Shown here in pieces: positions 29,567-40,799 of a stretch of 64,000 nucleotides of DNA. This stretch comes from Nitrosomonas halophila (GTDB taxonomy: Bacteria > Pseudomonadota > Gammaproteobacteria > Burkholderiales > Nitrosomonadaceae), in assembly GCF_900107165.1 (NCBI RefSeq), contig NZ_FNOY01000007.1, forward strand, positions 27,185-91,184, written 5' to 3'. Positions within the stretch are counted from its first letter, which is position 1; each line of letters starts with the position of its first letter. Below the pieces are notes generated by a model, which did no database searches, was not told where the DNA came from, and was given only the letters and a program-made list of their open reading frames with translations. The position numbers and the translations under genes are program-made.

Positions 29567-31081
29567 TTAATCTTCCTTGCGCAATTGCGGAAACAGAATC
29601 ACGTCCCGAATGCTGGGCGCATCGGTAAACAGCATGACCAGGCGATCGATACCGATACCCTCCCCGGCAGTCGGCGGCAGGCCGTATTCGAGCGCATGAA
29701 TATAGTCGGCATCATAATGCATCGCTTCCATGTCGCCAGCATCCTTGGCCTGGACTTGTTCCAGGAATCGCTGCGCCTGATCCTCGGGATCATTCAACTC
29801 CGAAAATCCGTTGGCGATTTCCCGCCCGGCAATATAAAGCTCGAAACGGTCGGTAACATCCGGGTTGCCATCATTGCGCCGCGCCAGCGGAGAGACTTCC
29901 GCCGGATAATCAACAATGAACGTCGGCGCAAACAACAGATGTTCGGTTGTTTCATCGAACAGCGAGAGTTGCAAGCCACCGATACCATCGTTCGGATTGT
30001 ACTTCACGCCCAATTCCTGCAATGTGGTAATCAGAAAGTCACGATCGCAAAGTTGTGCCGCGGAATACTCGGGATGGTGCGCCAGTATCGCCTGGGTAAT
30101 AGTCAAACGGGAAAAAGGTTCCGCCAGATCCATTTCACGTTGCTGGTAGACAATTCGTGTCGTGCCCAGCACATTTACCGCCACCTCCCGCAGCATAGAT
30201 TCAGTCAAATCCATCAGGTAATTATGATCCTGATATGCCTCATAAAACTCCAGCATGGTGAATTCAGGATTATGGCGCGTCGAAATGCCTTCATTCCGGA
30301 AGTTGCGATTGATTTCAAACACCTTTTCCATACCCCCCACGACCAAACGCTTCAAATAAAGCTCGGGCGCGATGCGCAAATAGAGATTCATGTCGAGCGC
30401 GTTATGGTGCGTAATAAAGGGTCGCGCCGTTGCGCCGCCCGGAATCGAGTGCATCATGGGTGTTTCAACTTCCAGATAATTCCGTCCGACGAAAAACTCG
30501 CGTATGGCCTGAATGATTCTTGATCGCGTGATAAACACATGCCGTGCCTCCTCACTGGTAATCAGATCGAGATAGCGCTGCCGATATTTTTGCTCCTGAT
30601 CGGTCAAACCATGAAATTTCTCCGGAAGCGGGCGCAGTGATTTGGTCAACAAACGCAGCTGCGTCACGCGCAAAGAGAGTTCGTTGGTTTTGGTTTTGAA
30701 CAAAACGCCTTGTGCGCCAAGTATGTCGCCCAAATCATAGTGCCTGAACGCATCATGAGCCGCCTCGCCGGTATGGTCGTTAGAGATATAAAGCTGTATC
30801 CGGCCACTCATATCCTGGATCGCCGCAAAACTGGCCTTACCCATGATGCGTTTGAACAACATGCGCCCTGCGACTTTCACGACAATCTGCTCACTTTCCA
30901 GCGCTTCCTTGGAATAGCCATCATACTTTTCATGCAAGCCATGGGCCAGGCTGTCGCGACGATAGTCATTCGGGAAAGCATTGCCCTGCTCGCGCAATGC
31001 AGCCAGTTTCGAGCGGCGCTCAACAATCAGGTGGTTTTCATCCTGGGAACTACTGGATTGGTTTTCTTGGGTCATAGCCAT
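29567..31081 (-). CDS. lysS: Lysyl-tRNA synthetase (class II)
   Basis: A 504-residue enzyme that charges tRNA-Lys. An OB-fold anticodon domain (about 60-155) precedes the class II catalytic core; motif 2 is [20 protein letters not shown] and motif 3 is [13 protein letters not shown] near the end. The length matches bacterial LysS. The close relationship to release-factor gene prfB, common in betaproteobacteria, is not seen: the upstream neighbour is the divergent glnS. The leader contains a nine-base hairpin at 31144-31166. Confidence 0.96.
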   Translation of the reverse strand: MAMTQENQSSSSQDENHLIVERRSKLAALREQGNAFPNDYRRDSLAHGLHEKYDGYSKEALESEQIVVKVAGRMLFKRIMGKASFAAIQDMSGRIQLYISNDHTGEAAHDAFRHYDLGDILGAQGVLFKTKTNELSLRVTQLRLLTKSLRPLPEKFHGLTDQEQKYRQRYLDLITSEEARHVFITRSRIIQAIREFFVGRNYLEVETPMMHSIPGGATARPFITHHNALDMNLYLRIAPELYLKRLVVGGMEKVFEINRNFRNEGISTRHNPEFTMLEFYEAYQDHNYLMDLTESMLREVAVNVLGTTRIVYQQREMDLAEPFSRLTITQAILAHHPEYSAAQLCDRDFLITTLQELGVKYNPNDGIGGLQLSLFDETTEHLLFAPTFIVDYPAEVSPLARRNDGNPDVTDRFELYIAGREIANGFSELNDPEDQAQRFLEQVQAKDAGDMEAMHYDADYIHALEYGLPPTAGEGIGIDRLVMLFTDAPSIRDVILFPQLRKED

Positions 31082-31419
31082 CTTAATTTGGTTGTATTGT
31101 AATTAATGTATGCATTGTTCCTTTTGCTGCGAGACGCCTCCATGGCAGCACCAAGGCGGTGCTGCCAACAAGCCGATTGCACGAAGCTGCCTGGCAGGAC
31201 ATGCCGTCTGCTCAATCAAGGTGTATTATAGTGACTTTGTTCAACCCATTCTAACAGGGTAATGAAAAACAGCCGTGATGGACGGTCGCCAGCATGCAGG
31301 CGCCAGCTCACCCGGCTCATCGATAGAGAGAGGACTGCCGCACGTTGCCTGGTTAAAGCTCTACCTGTCTCACAAGGCTTTCCCACTCCCTGCTAAGGTC
31401 AACTGAGAAAAATATATCC
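31082..31419. other. Divergent gap between lysS and glnS with a leader hairpin
   Basis: A 338-base stretch. GGCAGCACC at 31144-31152 pairs with GGTGCTGCC at 31158-31166 across AAGGC, 63 bases upstream of lysS. No T-run follows, so it is not a classical terminator. No gene, tRNA or T-box-like sequence is visible in the remainder. Confidence 0.5.
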
Positions 31420-33096
31420 GTGAACACCATTTCAACAGCTACGCATTTCATCAAAAACATTATTGAAGAAGACAATCGCACCGGCAAATGGAGTGGGCGC
31501 GTAGAAACCCGCTTCCCTCCCGAGCCAAATGGCTATTTGCATATCGGTCATGCAAAAAGCATATGCCTGAATTTTGGACTTGCACATGAGTATGGCGGCA
31601 CTTGTCATCTGCGCTTCGATGACACCAATCCTGAGAAAGAAGCACAGGAATATGTCGATGCCATCATTGAGTCGGTCCGTTGGCTGGGTTTCGACTGGGG
31701 ACAGCACTTGCACTATGCCTCGGATTATTTTGACAAACTGTATGAATATGCGGAATACCTGATTACGCAGGGGAAAGCCTATGTAGACAGCCTGCCCGCA
31801 GAGGAAATACGCGCGCTGCGCGGCACTTTGACCGAGGCAGGCACAAACAGTCCTTATCGGGATCGCCCGGTTGCAGAAAGCCTGGATTTGTTCCGGCGCA
31901 TGCGCGCGGGCGAATTCGCAGATGGCGCGCATGTGCTGCGAGCAAAAATCGATATGGCTTCTCCCAACATCAATCTTCGTGACCCTGTCATCTATCGCAT
32001 TCGTCATGTTCACCACCAGCGTACCGGCGATAAATGGTGCATCTATCCGATGTATGACTTCACCCATTGCGTCTCCGATGCGCTCGAACAAATAACCCAT
32101 TCCTTGTGCACGCTGGAATTTGAGGATCACCGGCCGCTATACGACTGGGTACTGGATCAACTGGCTGATAAAGTCCCCTGTCATCCGCAGCAAATCGAGT
32201 TCGCACGGCTCAATCTAACCTATAGCGTCATGAGCAAACGCAAGCTGATCGATCTGGTCGCAAATGGGCTGGTAGATGGCTGGGATGATCCACGCATGAA
32301 TTCACTGGCAGGCCTGCGCCGGCGGGGATATACGCCGGAATCGATTCGCTTGTTTGCTGAACGCATCGGCATCAGCAAGGCCGATTCTTGGATAGACATG
32401 ACCATCCTGGAAGACTGTTTGCGCGAAGACCTCAATCAACGTGCCCTGCGCCGCATCGCGGTCCTCGATCCGGTATTGCTTGTCATCGACAATTACCCAG
32501 ATGATCAGGAGGAAATTTGCCATGCACCCAATCATCCGCAGCAACCCGAACTTGGCAAGCGCGAACTGAAGTTAACCAAGTCACTTTATATTGATCGGGC
32601 CGACTTCATGGAAACACCGAGTAAAGGATTTTTCCGTCTGGCACCAGACGCGGAAGTCAGACTGCGCTATGCATATCTCGTGAAATGCACGCATGTTGTC
32701 AAAAACAGCCAGGGGGAAATAACGACAATCCACTGCAGTTATGATCCCGCTACCAAAAGCGGTACCGCAGGCGCCGACAGCCGTAAAGTCAAAGGGAACA
32801 TTCATTGGCTGTCTGCCAGGCATGCACAACCGGTAGAGATCAGGCTATATGATCGTTTATTCAATGATTCCCACCCGGATGCCGAAAACAAGGACTACAA
32901 GGCAGCATTAAATCCCGATTCCAAACAGGTCATTACGGGTTACGTCGAGCCTGCATTGCTCGATTCGCTGCCCGAACAACGTTTTCAATTCGAGCGCCAC
33001 GGTTATTTTGTAGCAGACCGTATCGACACCCGCGCGGGAAAACCGGTATTCAACCGTGCCGTATCTCTGCGCAATACCTGGGCAAAAAGCGTTTAA
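31420..33096 (+). CDS. glnS: Glutaminyl-tRNA synthetase
   Basis: A 558-residue class I synthetase that charges tRNA-Gln directly. It starts at a GTG ([19 protein letters not shown]), aligning with known GlnS amino termini. The HIGH motif lies in [15 protein letters not shown] near residue 35-48 and the KMSKS equivalent is VMSKRKLI near 270. The beta-barrel anticodon domain fills the carboxy half. Presence of GlnS means the organism need not rely on the Glu-tRNA-Gln amidotransferase for glutamine, though both can coexist. No strong ribosome site precedes the start. Confidence 0.95.
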   Translation: MNTISTATHFIKNIIEEDNRTGKWSGRVETRFPPEPNGYLHIGHAKSICLNFGLAHEYGGTCHLRFDDTNPEKEAQEYVDAIIESVRWLGFDWGQHLHYASDYFDKLYEYAEYLITQGKAYVDSLPAEEIRALRGTLTEAGTNSPYRDRPVAESLDLFRRMRAGEFADGAHVLRAKIDMASPNINLRDPVIYRIRHVHHQRTGDKWCIYPMYDFTHCVSDALEQITHSLCTLEFEDHRPLYDWVLDQLADKVPCHPQQIEFARLNLTYSVMSKRKLIDLVANGLVDGWDDPRMNSLAGLRRRGYTPESIRLFAERIGISKADSWIDMTILEDCLREDLNQRALRRIAVLDPVLLVIDNYPDDQEEICHAPNHPQQPELGKRELKLTKSLYIDRADFMETPSKGFFRLAPDAEVRLRYAYLVKCTHVVKNSQGEITTIHCSYDPATKSGTAGADSRKVKGNIHWLSARHAQPVEIRLYDRLFNDSHPDAENKDYKAALNPDSKQVITGYVEPALLDSLPEQRFQFERHGYFVADRIDTRAGKPVFNRAVSLRNTWAKSV

Positions 33097-33246
33097 ACCG
33101 GGAGTAAGACAGGAATAGGCATCCATTTGTTGTTTTTGCACCCTGCCTAATCGTAGTAAGCTCCTTCATAAACGTGCATAACACTTCAAGCGAATGCATT
33201 ACTTGATTATACTTTATGCTCTTCTCCAACAACATGAATCGAAAAT

Positions 33247-33768
33247 ATGTCATTCAAACACATTGTCATTCTGTTGATCAGTACAGGCATGGTGATGGGA
33301 TGTGGGTCCATCGCCAAGAATACAGAAAGCAGACTGGCCACCCCTTCCCAGCATCGATCCTACAGGCACGCAATACCGCAGGACATCATCAAAGAAGATA
33401 CGGACACCATCAAAGACCGGTTGTATAGCCGCTACCAGGAATGGCGCGGTGTCCGTTACCGGCTGGGTGGCGCCAGCCGGTCCGGCATAGACTGCTCAGC
33501 ATTCGTTAAAATCATCTATGAAACGGAGTTTGGCCTCACGCTGCCGCGCACAGCCCTGTCTCAGGCAGAATTGGGTGATGAAATCAATCAAGAAGAGCTC
33601 GAAGCGGGCGACCTGGTATTCTTTAAAACAGGAAGACACTCCTGGCATGTCGGCATTTACCTGGAAAAACGAAAATTTTTACATGTTTCCTCCAAAAAAG
33701 GCGTGACCTTGTCGCGACTTGATAATATCTACTGGAGATCCAAATACTGGAAGTCAGTCAGAATATAA
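33247..33768 (+). CDS. NlpC/P60-family lipoprotein (cell-wall peptidase)
   Basis: A 173-residue exported lipoprotein. Residues 1-19 form a signal peptide with lipobox VMGC, so mature protein would be anchored at Cys19. The NlpC/P60 domain (about 60-173) keeps the catalytic triad: cysteine in GIDCSAFVKIIYE, histidine in SWHVGIYL and histidine in FLHVSS. The family cleaves peptidoglycan stem peptides, as in E. coli MepS/Spr. It is followed by a convergent ppsR and does not appear to be in an operon. Confidence 0.9.
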   Translation: MSFKHIVILLISTGMVMGCGSIAKNTESRLATPSQHRSYRHAIPQDIIKEDTDTIKDRLYSRYQEWRGVRYRLGGASRSGIDCSAFVKIIYETEFGLTLPRTALSQAELGDEINQEELEAGDLVFFKTGRHSWHVGIYLEKRKFLHVSSKKGVTLSRLDNIYWRSKYWKSVRI

Positions 33769-33892
33769 TGCTGGGGAATACCGGACTCGAGTGATCATTC
33801 GCCCCCCGTACTCCTGCCACCTCACCAATCCCTCAACACCTTTCGTGATCATCCCAACAAGCAAGGCCGGCGGCAATATGGCCCGCCACCGA

Positions 33893-34723
33893 TCATGACG
33901 CACCATACAGGCGCCTCTCCAGATCGGTATGATCCAGAATCGACGCACTGATTTCTTCTATTGAAATGCCGCTGGTATCGATAAAGGGAATATTAAATTG
34001 CTGGTACAGCTGATTTTGCCACTCAAGTTCTCGCTGGCATTCGGGCAATGAAGCATAACGACTGCCAGGATAACGTTCTTCACGGATGGCATGCAGCCGC
34101 TCGGCACTGAGCGTCAAACCAAACAGCTTGTTGCGCAGCGACTGCAGCGGCGGCGGCAAGCGGGCGGCACACATATCTTCTGGTGTAAATGGGTAATTGG
34201 CGGCCATCACTCCGTATTGCAGCGCGAGATAGACGCAGACCGGCGTTTTACCACTGCGCGACACGCCTACCAGGATCACATCTGCGTCCGCCAGTGCCTT
34301 GGCGTTCACGCCGTCATCACTATTCAAAGCATACTGAATGGCAGCAATGCGCCGGAAATAAGAGACCTCCTGTCTCAATCCATGAGACCGGCCAGGCACG
34401 CGGGCGGAGGGTTGCTGCAAAATGGCTTCCAGGGCACCCAGATAGGTTTCGAAGAAATCAAAAAAATGGCAGTCCGCCTGACGCACGACAGAGAGTATCG
34501 CCGGATCCAGCAAAGTGCTGAATACCAGCGGCCGCTGCCCTTCCTGCACGGCCGCGGTGTTGATACTTTCGACAACGGTTTGCGCCTTGTTGGTACTGTT
34601 CAGAAAGGAAATATGGTGCTTTTTCCATTCGATCCCGTCAAATTGAGTCAGCAGACTGTGCCCCAGCGTTTCCGCCGTAATGCCCGTCCGGTCCGATAAA
34701 AAGAATACGCTGCGTTGCGACAT
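33893..34723 (-). CDS. ppsR: PEP synthase regulatory kinase/phosphorylase PpsR
   Basis: A 276-residue member of the DUF299 family, which phosphorylates with ADP and dephosphorylates PEP synthase to switch it off and on. The start MSQRSVFFLSDRTGITAETL and the P-loop GVSRSGKTPVCVYLA near residue 152 are characteristic, with the family motif RYPGSRYAS near 220. It starts five bases after the ppsA stop, so it is cotranscribed with its target. No HPr-kinase or pyruvate-phosphate-dikinase neighbour competes for the assignment. Confidence 0.95.
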   Translation of the reverse strand: MSQRSVFFLSDRTGITAETLGHSLLTQFDGIEWKKHHISFLNSTNKAQTVVESINTAAVQEGQRPLVFSTLLDPAILSVVRQADCHFFDFFETYLGALEAILQQPSARVPGRSHGLRQEVSYFRRIAAIQYALNSDDGVNAKALADADVILVGVSRSGKTPVCVYLALQYGVMAANYPFTPEDMCAARLPPPLQSLRNKLFGLTLSAERLHAIREERYPGSRYASLPECQRELEWQNQLYQQFNIPFIDTSGISIEEISASILDHTDLERRLYGAS

Positions 34724-34728
34724 GATGG

Positions 34729-37095
34729 CTATTTCCCCGCATCAGCCAAGTGTAACCAAGTATCAATCACTGTGTCCTGATTCAAGGAAATGCTACTGAT
34801 ACCCTGCTCGACCAGCCACCCGGCGAATTCGGGATAATCGGATGGCGCCTGACCACAAATGCCGACATATTTGTTCTGCTTGCGACAGCTCCCTATCGCC
34901 ATACTCAGCAATTTCTTGACCGCTGGATTGCGTTCGTCAAACAAATGCGCAACCAGTTCCGAGTCGCGATCCAGCCCTAGAACCAGCTGGGTCATGTCAT
35001 TGGAACCGATCGAGAAACCATCGAAATATTCAAGAAATTCCTCTGCCAGCACAGCATTGGATGGAATCTCGCACATCATGATCAGGCGCAAATCATTGTG
35101 CCCGCGTTCCAGCCCGTTCTCGGCCAGCAATGCCGTGACTTGGCGCGCTTCCTCTAGCGTGCGACAGAAGGGTATCATGACTTCCACATTGGTGAATCCC
35201 ATCTCCTCGCGTACTTTGCGCAAGGCCTGGCACTCCAGCTCGAAACACTGACGGAAAGAATCGGCCAGATAACGTGCAGCGCCGCGCAGCCCGATCATCG
35301 GATTTTCTTCGTGCGGTTCATACCGGTCCCCGGCGATCAGATTAGCATACTCGTTGGATTTGAAATCTGACAAGCGCACAATTACCGCATGCGGGGCAAA
35401 AGCGGCTGCAAGCGTTGCAATACCTTCCGTCAATTTCTCGACATAAAAGCTCACGGGATCGGCATAACCGGCTATCCGCTTATGAATGGCTGCCTGCAGA
35501 TCTTCCGGCAGTGTTTCAAATTCGAGCAGGGCCTTCGGGTGAATACCAATGATATTGTTGATAATAAATTCCAGGCGGGCCAGCCCTACCCCCTGATTGG
35601 GCAGGCGGGAAAACTTGAATGCCTGGGCAGGGTTACCAATATTTAACATAATCTTGACCGGCAGATCCGGCATCTGATCGACTTCTGTCGTGCTCCGCTG
35701 GAATTCGAGCAAACCCTCGTAAACAAAGCCGGCATCCCCCTCCGCACACGACACGGTGACCGCTCTGCCATTTTCAATCTTCTCGGTCGCATGCTCGCTT
35801 CCCACCACCGCAGGTATGCCCAGTTCGCGCGCGATGATGGCCGCATGACAGGTGCGTCCGCCACGATTGGTCACGATCGCTGCGGCGCGCTTCATGATGG
35901 GCTCCCAGTCTGGGTCGGTCATGTCCGTCACCAGCACGTCGCCCGGCTGTATTTCTGCCATTTGCTCGATGCCTTTGATGACTCGTGCCGTTCCCTGCCC
36001 GATTTTCTGGCCAACTGCACGCCCTTGCACCAGCACCTCCCCCCGCTCACACAACCGAAACTGCTCCACAATACGATCGGCCCGGCTTTCCACGGTTTCC
36101 GGACGAGCCTGCACAATGTACATCTGCCCATCGACGCCGTCGAGCGCCCATTCGATATCCATGGGCCGATTATAATGCTGCTCGATAATCAATGCCTGCC
36201 GGGCCAGCTGCTCGACTTGTGCGTCAGTCAAAGAGAACCGCTGACTGCGATCGGATGCGACCGGCTGCACGATGGTCGCCTGCCCCGCCTGGACATCGCT
36301 GTAGAGCATCTCGGTCGCTTTGGACCCCAGTCTGCGCGACAGGATCGCGGGCAATCCTTTTTCCAGATTCGGCTTGTAAACAATAAACTCGTCCGGGTTG
36401 ACGGTTCCCTGCACAATGGTCTCACCGAGACCATACGCAGCAGTAATAAACACCACCTCCCGGAAACCGGATTCCGTATCAAGAGTAAACATCACGCCAC
36501 TGACACCCACGTCGCTGCGCACCATCTTCTGCACGCCCGCGGACAAAAATACCTGATCGTGGCGAAAACCGTGATGCGTGCGATAAGCAATCGCGCGATC
36601 GTTATACAAGGAAGCAAACACCGTTTTGATTGCCAACAGCAGATTGTCCAGCCCCCGTATATTCAGCAAGGTTTCCTGCTGGCCGGCGAAGGAAGCGTCC
36701 GCCAGATCTTCTGCCGTGGCCGAGGAACGAATCGCAAATGAGGCATCCTCACCACTGTCAGCAGCCAGTTTCTGATAGGCCTCCGCCAAGGCGTGCTTCA
36801 AACCTTCCGGCAGTTCCGCAGCCAGCAACCAGCCACGTATTTTTTTGCCGGCAGCGGCCAGTGCTTGCACATCCGCTACATCAAGCGGCGTCAGCAATTG
36901 ATCGATGCGGTCAGACAGGCCATCAGTTTCGAGAAATTCTTGGTAAGCCCGGGTAGTCGTGGCAAACCCACCAGGCACTTTCACGCCAAGCTGCGAAAGA
37001 TGACTGATCATCTCCCCTAACGAGGCATTCTTGCCACCCACCGTGGCGACATCATTCATGCCTATTTGATCAAACCATTCAATATAGCCTGTCAT
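34729..37095 (-). CDS. ppsA: Phosphoenolpyruvate synthase
   Basis: A 788-residue enzyme that makes phosphoenolpyruvate from pyruvate and ATP, the entry to gluconeogenesis from three-carbon units. Domains in order: ATP-grasp (1-340; [24 protein letters not shown]), swivelling phosphohistidine domain with catalytic histidine in [14 protein letters not shown] near 420, and PEP/pyruvate barrel with [13 protein letters not shown] and [16 protein letters not shown]. The regulated threonine precedes the catalytic histidine (RTCH), matching the target of PpsR next door. It is the first gene of a ppsA-ppsR operon. Confidence 0.96.
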   Translation of the reverse strand: MTGYIEWFDQIGMNDVATVGGKNASLGEMISHLSQLGVKVPGGFATTTRAYQEFLETDGLSDRIDQLLTPLDVADVQALAAAGKKIRGWLLAAELPEGLKHALAEAYQKLAADSGEDASFAIRSSATAEDLADASFAGQQETLLNIRGLDNLLLAIKTVFASLYNDRAIAYRTHHGFRHDQVFLSAGVQKMVRSDVGVSGVMFTLDTESGFREVVFITAAYGLGETIVQGTVNPDEFIVYKPNLEKGLPAILSRRLGSKATEMLYSDVQAGQATIVQPVASDRSQRFSLTDAQVEQLARQALIIEQHYNRPMDIEWALDGVDGQMYIVQARPETVESRADRIVEQFRLCERGEVLVQGRAVGQKIGQGTARVIKGIEQMAEIQPGDVLVTDMTDPDWEPIMKRAAAIVTNRGGRTCHAAIIARELGIPAVVGSEHATEKIENGRAVTVSCAEGDAGFVYEGLLEFQRSTTEVDQMPDLPVKIMLNIGNPAQAFKFSRLPNQGVGLARLEFIINNIIGIHPKALLEFETLPEDLQAAIHKRIAGYADPVSFYVEKLTEGIATLAAAFAPHAVIVRLSDFKSNEYANLIAGDRYEPHEENPMIGLRGAARYLADSFRQCFELECQALRKVREEMGFTNVEVMIPFCRTLEEARQVTALLAENGLERGHNDLRLIMMCEIPSNAVLAEEFLEYFDGFSIGSNDMTQLVLGLDRDSELVAHLFDERNPAVKKLLSMAIGSCRKQNKYVGICGQAPSDYPEFAGWLVEQGISSISLNQDTVIDTWLHLADAGK

Positions 37096-37291
37096 TGCAT
37101 AGTGCTCCTATCAAAATGATAAAATTTTGGCGCCCCGGTCCAGCCCGACCGAAACCAGTATGTTTTAGAGATATGGAAATGCTGCTGGCCAACCAGGCCA
37201 GCGTTTTCCGAAGAGCGGCGCCACGGCCTGAGCACTGCGATCAACGCAGCCCAGCAGCAGACTGCGCATTGCACAGCCAAAATATTTGCCG

Positions 37292-37675
37292 TTACGCGTC
37301 ACGCGCCTGCACCAGCATGGCCGCAGCAACCCGCCGGCCCTCCGTGGAAAGAATATTATAGGTCCGGCAAGCGGCCTGTGTATCCATCACTTCAAAACCA
37401 ATCCCTTGCGAAATCAGTGCTTTCATCAGGGACATATTCGGAAACTGTAGCATCCGGCCTGTACCCAGCAGAATAATTTCAGGCTGGGCCATCAGCAGCG
37501 TATCAAAGTGTTGCATATCCAGCTGCTCGATGCTGCTGACATGCCAATTTTCAATGATTTGATCAGGCAGCACGATCAGATTGCATGCATAACGCACCTG
37601 ATTGACCGCAACATAGCCTTCTCCATAACCCGAAAACGCATTCAAGCCGGCATAATCGGTAAGATGCAGTTTCAT
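37292..37675 (-). CDS. Mth938-like (DUF498) domain protein
   Basis: A 127-residue protein of the Mth938/NDUFAF3-like fold. The ATG at 37675 (MKLHLTDYAGLNAFSGYGEG) has GAGGGAA before it, whereas the longer frame upstream lacks one. Conserved parts include LLGTGRMLQFP and the end segment DTQAACRTYNILSTEGRRVAAAM. Mitochondrial relatives help assemble respiratory complex I, but bacterial function is not established. It is a single small gene upstream of, and divergent from, alaA. Confidence 0.85.
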   Translation of the reverse strand: MKLHLTDYAGLNAFSGYGEGYVAVNQVRYACNLIVLPDQIIENWHVSSIEQLDMQHFDTLLMAQPEIILLGTGRMLQFPNMSLMKALISQGIGFEVMDTQAACRTYNILSTEGRRVAAAMLVQARDA

Positions 37676-38043
37676 GGCAATTCCCTCAAAACGATAATAA
37701 AATGCTAAGCTCGGCGCGCACGACATTGCACGATTTAATTAGGGTTCGTTAATAAATAACTTGAGCATGCGCCAAAAGCGCCCCCAGCGTATGTCCAAGT
37801 TATTTATTAACGAACCCTTAGTAGTTTTCAACCCGGCAAAGTCTAGCGTAACATGGTATGCTTTTTTTTTGAAAGTGCTGAAACAGGGCGCGAAGCAAAT
37901 AAACTGTGAACTGCATGATTGGCGACAAATCGGGCAGATAAGCGGAACGTTGAACCTGGCCCGATATCGAAACATTTACGAGCAAAGCGAACGCATATAA
38001 TCAGCGCTGCCCAAAAGCCTATTTCGTACCGAACGTTTTGATC
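37676..38043. other. Gap between the Mth938-like gene and alaA
   Basis: A 368-base stretch. It contains the family B element at 37741-37818. From about 37830 there are short, unsupported frames only. The alaA promoter should lie in the right half, but no clear consensus is visible and alaA has no good ribosome site. Confidence 0.55.
37741..37818. repeat. Family B palindromic element, 78-base form
   Basis: Perfect 23-base terminal inverted repeats (AGGGTTCGTTAATAAATAAC plus TTG, and their complement). The 32-base core is the reverse complement of one arm of the longer element at 12209-12440 (GCGCCAAAAGCGCCCCCAGC). TTA stands at both edges when the outer A is counted, which may be a target duplication. 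It lacks any gene and depends on an outside transposase, if mobile. Confidence 0.8.
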
Positions 38044-39273
38044 ATGCAAAGACCCATCAAAAAATCCAGCAAACTCGCCCATGTCTGTTACGACATCCGG
38101 GGGCCTGTTCTCGATCGCGCCAGACAAATGGAGGAAGATGGCCAGCGCGTCATCAAGCTCAATATCGGCAATCCCGCCTCCTTTGGATTCGAGGCACCCG
38201 ACGAGATTCTGCAAGATGTCATCCGGAACCTGTCGGCTGCCTCCGGCTACTGTGATTCCAAAGGCCTGTTTGCCGCACGCAAGGCCATCATGCACTATAC
38301 CCAGCAGAAGCATATTGCCAATGTACAGATGGACGACATTTATATTGGCAATGGTGTATCGGAACTGATCATGCTGGCCACCCAGGCGCTGCTGGAAAAC
38401 AATGACGAGGTACTGGTGCCGGCGCCCGATTATCCGCTATGGACTGCGGCAGTTTCACTGGCGGGTGGCGTCGCACGCCACTATGTCTGCGACGAACAGT
38501 CTGGCTGGCTACCAGACCCGGAAGATATCCGCTCAAAAATTGGCAGCAATACCCGAGCAATCGTGGTCATCAACCCCAACAATCCGACTGGTGCGCTCTA
38601 TCCCGATGCGTTGCTGCTGGACATTATCGAAATTGCCCGCCAACATGACTTAATCATCTTTGCCGACGAGATCTACGACAAAATTCTCTACGATCAGGCC
38701 ACGCACACTTCGATCGCCTCGCTCGCTGATGATGTTTTATTCGTCACTTTCAACGGCCTGTCCAAGAACTACCGCGCCGCCGGCTTTCGTTCCGGCTGGG
38801 CGGTCGTCTCCGGAAATAAATCCCAAGCCCAGGACTATATTACCGGTCTCAACATGCTCGCTTCGATGCGGTTATGCGCTAACGTCCCGGCGCAATTCGG
38901 CATTCAGACTGCACTGGGCGGCTATCAGAGCATACACGATCTGACCATGCCCACCGGCCGGCTCAAACGTCAGCGCGATCTGGCTTGGCAATTGCTGACC
39001 GACATTCCGGGTGTCACCTGCTTCAAGCCTCAAACTGCGCTATACCTATTTCCTCGTCTCAATCCGGCAGTCTACCCAATCGAGGACGACGAGCAATTTG
39101 TGCTCGACCTGCTGCTGGAAGAAAAAGTGCTGGTCGTGCAAGGCACCGGTTTCAACTGGTCCCAGCCCGATCATTTCCGGGTCGTTTTCCTGCCCAATAG
39201 CGACGACCTGACTGAAGCCATCGGCCGGATCGCGCGCTTCCTCGATCGCTATCGCGCACGGCGGGGAACCTGA
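38044..39273 (+). CDS. alaA: Alanine-synthesising aminotransferase AlaA
   Basis: A 409-residue class I PLP aminotransferase. It closely matches E. coli AlaA throughout: KSSKLAHVCYDIRGPVLDRA, NIGNPASFGFEAPDEIL, the PLP lysine in FNGLSKNYRAAGFRSGWAV, and MLASMRLCANVPAQFGIQTA. The enzyme makes alanine from pyruvate and glutamate. The ATG at 38044 is preferred over a TTG six bases earlier. It lies 95 bases before hom, the usual arrangement in betaproteobacteria, though the reason for this pairing is not obvious biochemically. Confidence 0.9.
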   Translation: MQRPIKKSSKLAHVCYDIRGPVLDRARQMEEDGQRVIKLNIGNPASFGFEAPDEILQDVIRNLSAASGYCDSKGLFAARKAIMHYTQQKHIANVQMDDIYIGNGVSELIMLATQALLENNDEVLVPAPDYPLWTAAVSLAGGVARHYVCDEQSGWLPDPEDIRSKIGSNTRAIVVINPNNPTGALYPDALLLDIIEIARQHDLIIFADEIYDKILYDQATHTSIASLADDVLFVTFNGLSKNYRAAGFRSGWAVVSGNKSQAQDYITGLNMLASMRLCANVPAQFGIQTALGGYQSIHDLTMPTGRLKRQRDLAWQLLTDIPGVTCFKPQTALYLFPRLNPAVYPIEDDEQFVLDLLLEEKVLVVQGTGFNWSQPDHFRVVFLPNSDDLTEAIGRIARFLDRYRARRGT

Positions 39274-39368
39274 TCATATTGGCCATCAAGACCAAGCAAC
39301 TGACTTGCACCCTCCCATTGCGTATATAATCCGCAACTAATTTCATTTATGTTTTCAAGAAATCCACT

Positions 39369-40685
39369 ATGAAGCCAATTTACGTAGGTTTACTCGGCAT
39401 TGGTACTGTTGGGGGCGGAACATACACCGTTCTGAAACGTAACCAGCAAGAAATCGTCCGCAGAACCGGGCGCAATATCGAGATCCGGATGATCGCCGAC
39501 CTTGATCAGGAAAAAGCACGCCACCTAGTGGCAGGCGATCCTGTCACGATCACGTCGGATGCGCACGAAGTGGTCAGGCATCCCGATATCGATATCGTCA
39601 TCGAATTGATCGGCGGACAAACAATCGCCAAAGCGGCCATACTTGAAGCCATCCAACATGGCAAACATGTCATCACAGCTAACAAAGCGCTGCTGGCTGC
39701 GCATGGCAACGAAATTTTCGCAGCGGCACAGCAGCACAATGTCATTGTCGCATATGAAGCGGCAGTGGCTGGCGGCATCCCCATCATCAAGGCATTACGC
39801 GAAGGATTGACAGCCAACCGTATCGAATGGATTGCAGGCATCATCAACGGCACCAGCAATTTCATCTTGTCCGAGATGCGCGCCAAAGGACTGGATTTCC
39901 ACACCGTGCTGGCTCACGCGCAGCAACTGGGGTATGCGGAAGCGGATCCGACCTATGATATCGAAGGCATCGATGCAGCACATAAAATCACCCTCATGGC
40001 GGCGCTGGCTTTCGGTGTGCCGATCCGCTTCGACCAAACCTATATCGAAGGCATCACACAACTTGCCAATGATGACATACGCTATGCAGAGGAGCTCGGT
40101 TATCGTATCAAGCTACTCGGCATCACCAAACGCGTCTCCAATGGCATTGAATTGCGCGTACACCCGGCGTTGATTCCGGTCAAACGTCTGATTGCCAACG
40201 TGGAAGGCGTGATGAACGCTGTCATTGTCAAAGGCGATGCGGTCGGCCCAACGCTTTATTATGGCGCGGGCGCCGGAGCTGAACCGACTGCCAGCGCAGT
40301 CATTGCCGATCTGATCGATGTCACCCGCTTGTTCACCGCCAGCTCGGAACACCGCGTCCCGGCACTCGCGTTCCTCCCCGCACAGCTGTCCGACACGCCC
40401 ATTGTGCCCATGGAGGCGGTAGAAACAGCCTATTATCTAAGACTGCAGGTCATGGATAAGCCCGGCGTCCTGGCCGACGTTACGCGCATCCTGGCGGACT
40501 GCGGGATTTCGATCAACGCCATGGTGCAGAAGGAACATGCCGATGAAGAAAACAAGGTCAACATCATCATGCTCACACACAAAACTGTGGAAGGAAATAT
40601 CAATATGGCCACAGAAAAAATACAGAATCTGCCAGTCATGGCTGACAAAATCATCCGGATCCGGCTCGAAGAGCTCAACAGCTAG
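39369..40685 (+). CDS. hom: Homoserine dehydrogenase
   Basis: A 438-residue NAD(P)-dependent enzyme that reduces aspartate semialdehyde to homoserine, on the way to threonine and methionine. The nucleotide-binding motif is GLLGIGTVGGGTYTV at residues 8-22. EAAVAGGIPIIKALREGL, then GIINGTSNFILSEM and GYAEADPTYDIEG are active-site segments. A carboxy-terminal ACT domain from about 352 (YYLRLQVMDKPGVLADVTRI) is the usual site of threonine feedback inhibition. It stands between alaA and thrC on the same strand. Confidence 0.96.
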   Translation: MKPIYVGLLGIGTVGGGTYTVLKRNQQEIVRRTGRNIEIRMIADLDQEKARHLVAGDPVTITSDAHEVVRHPDIDIVIELIGGQTIAKAAILEAIQHGKHVITANKALLAAHGNEIFAAAQQHNVIVAYEAAVAGGIPIIKALREGLTANRIEWIAGIINGTSNFILSEMRAKGLDFHTVLAHAQQLGYAEADPTYDIEGIDAAHKITLMAALAFGVPIRFDQTYIEGITQLANDDIRYAEELGYRIKLLGITKRVSNGIELRVHPALIPVKRLIANVEGVMNAVIVKGDAVGPTLYYGAGAGAEPTASAVIADLIDVTRLFTASSEHRVPALAFLPAQLSDTPIVPMEAVETAYYLRLQVMDKPGVLADVTRILADCGISINAMVQKEHADEENKVNIIMLTHKTVEGNINMATEKIQNLPVMADKIIRIRLEELNS

Positions 40686-40799
40686 CACTCAAATAAGTTG
40701 TTCTGAATTTCTATTGAATTCGAACTCCTCCCGAACATATCCGGGCTACGCTTTCGGCAAGCCATCCCCTATCGTTGACATCCCATTTTATAGGTGAGT

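Noticed and set aside
29549..30523. 324-codon plus-strand frame
   Set aside because: It is antisense to lysS over its whole length; the lysS protein is unmistakable.
35791..36741. 316-codon plus-strand frame
   Set aside because: Antisense to ppsA, whose motifs are all intact.
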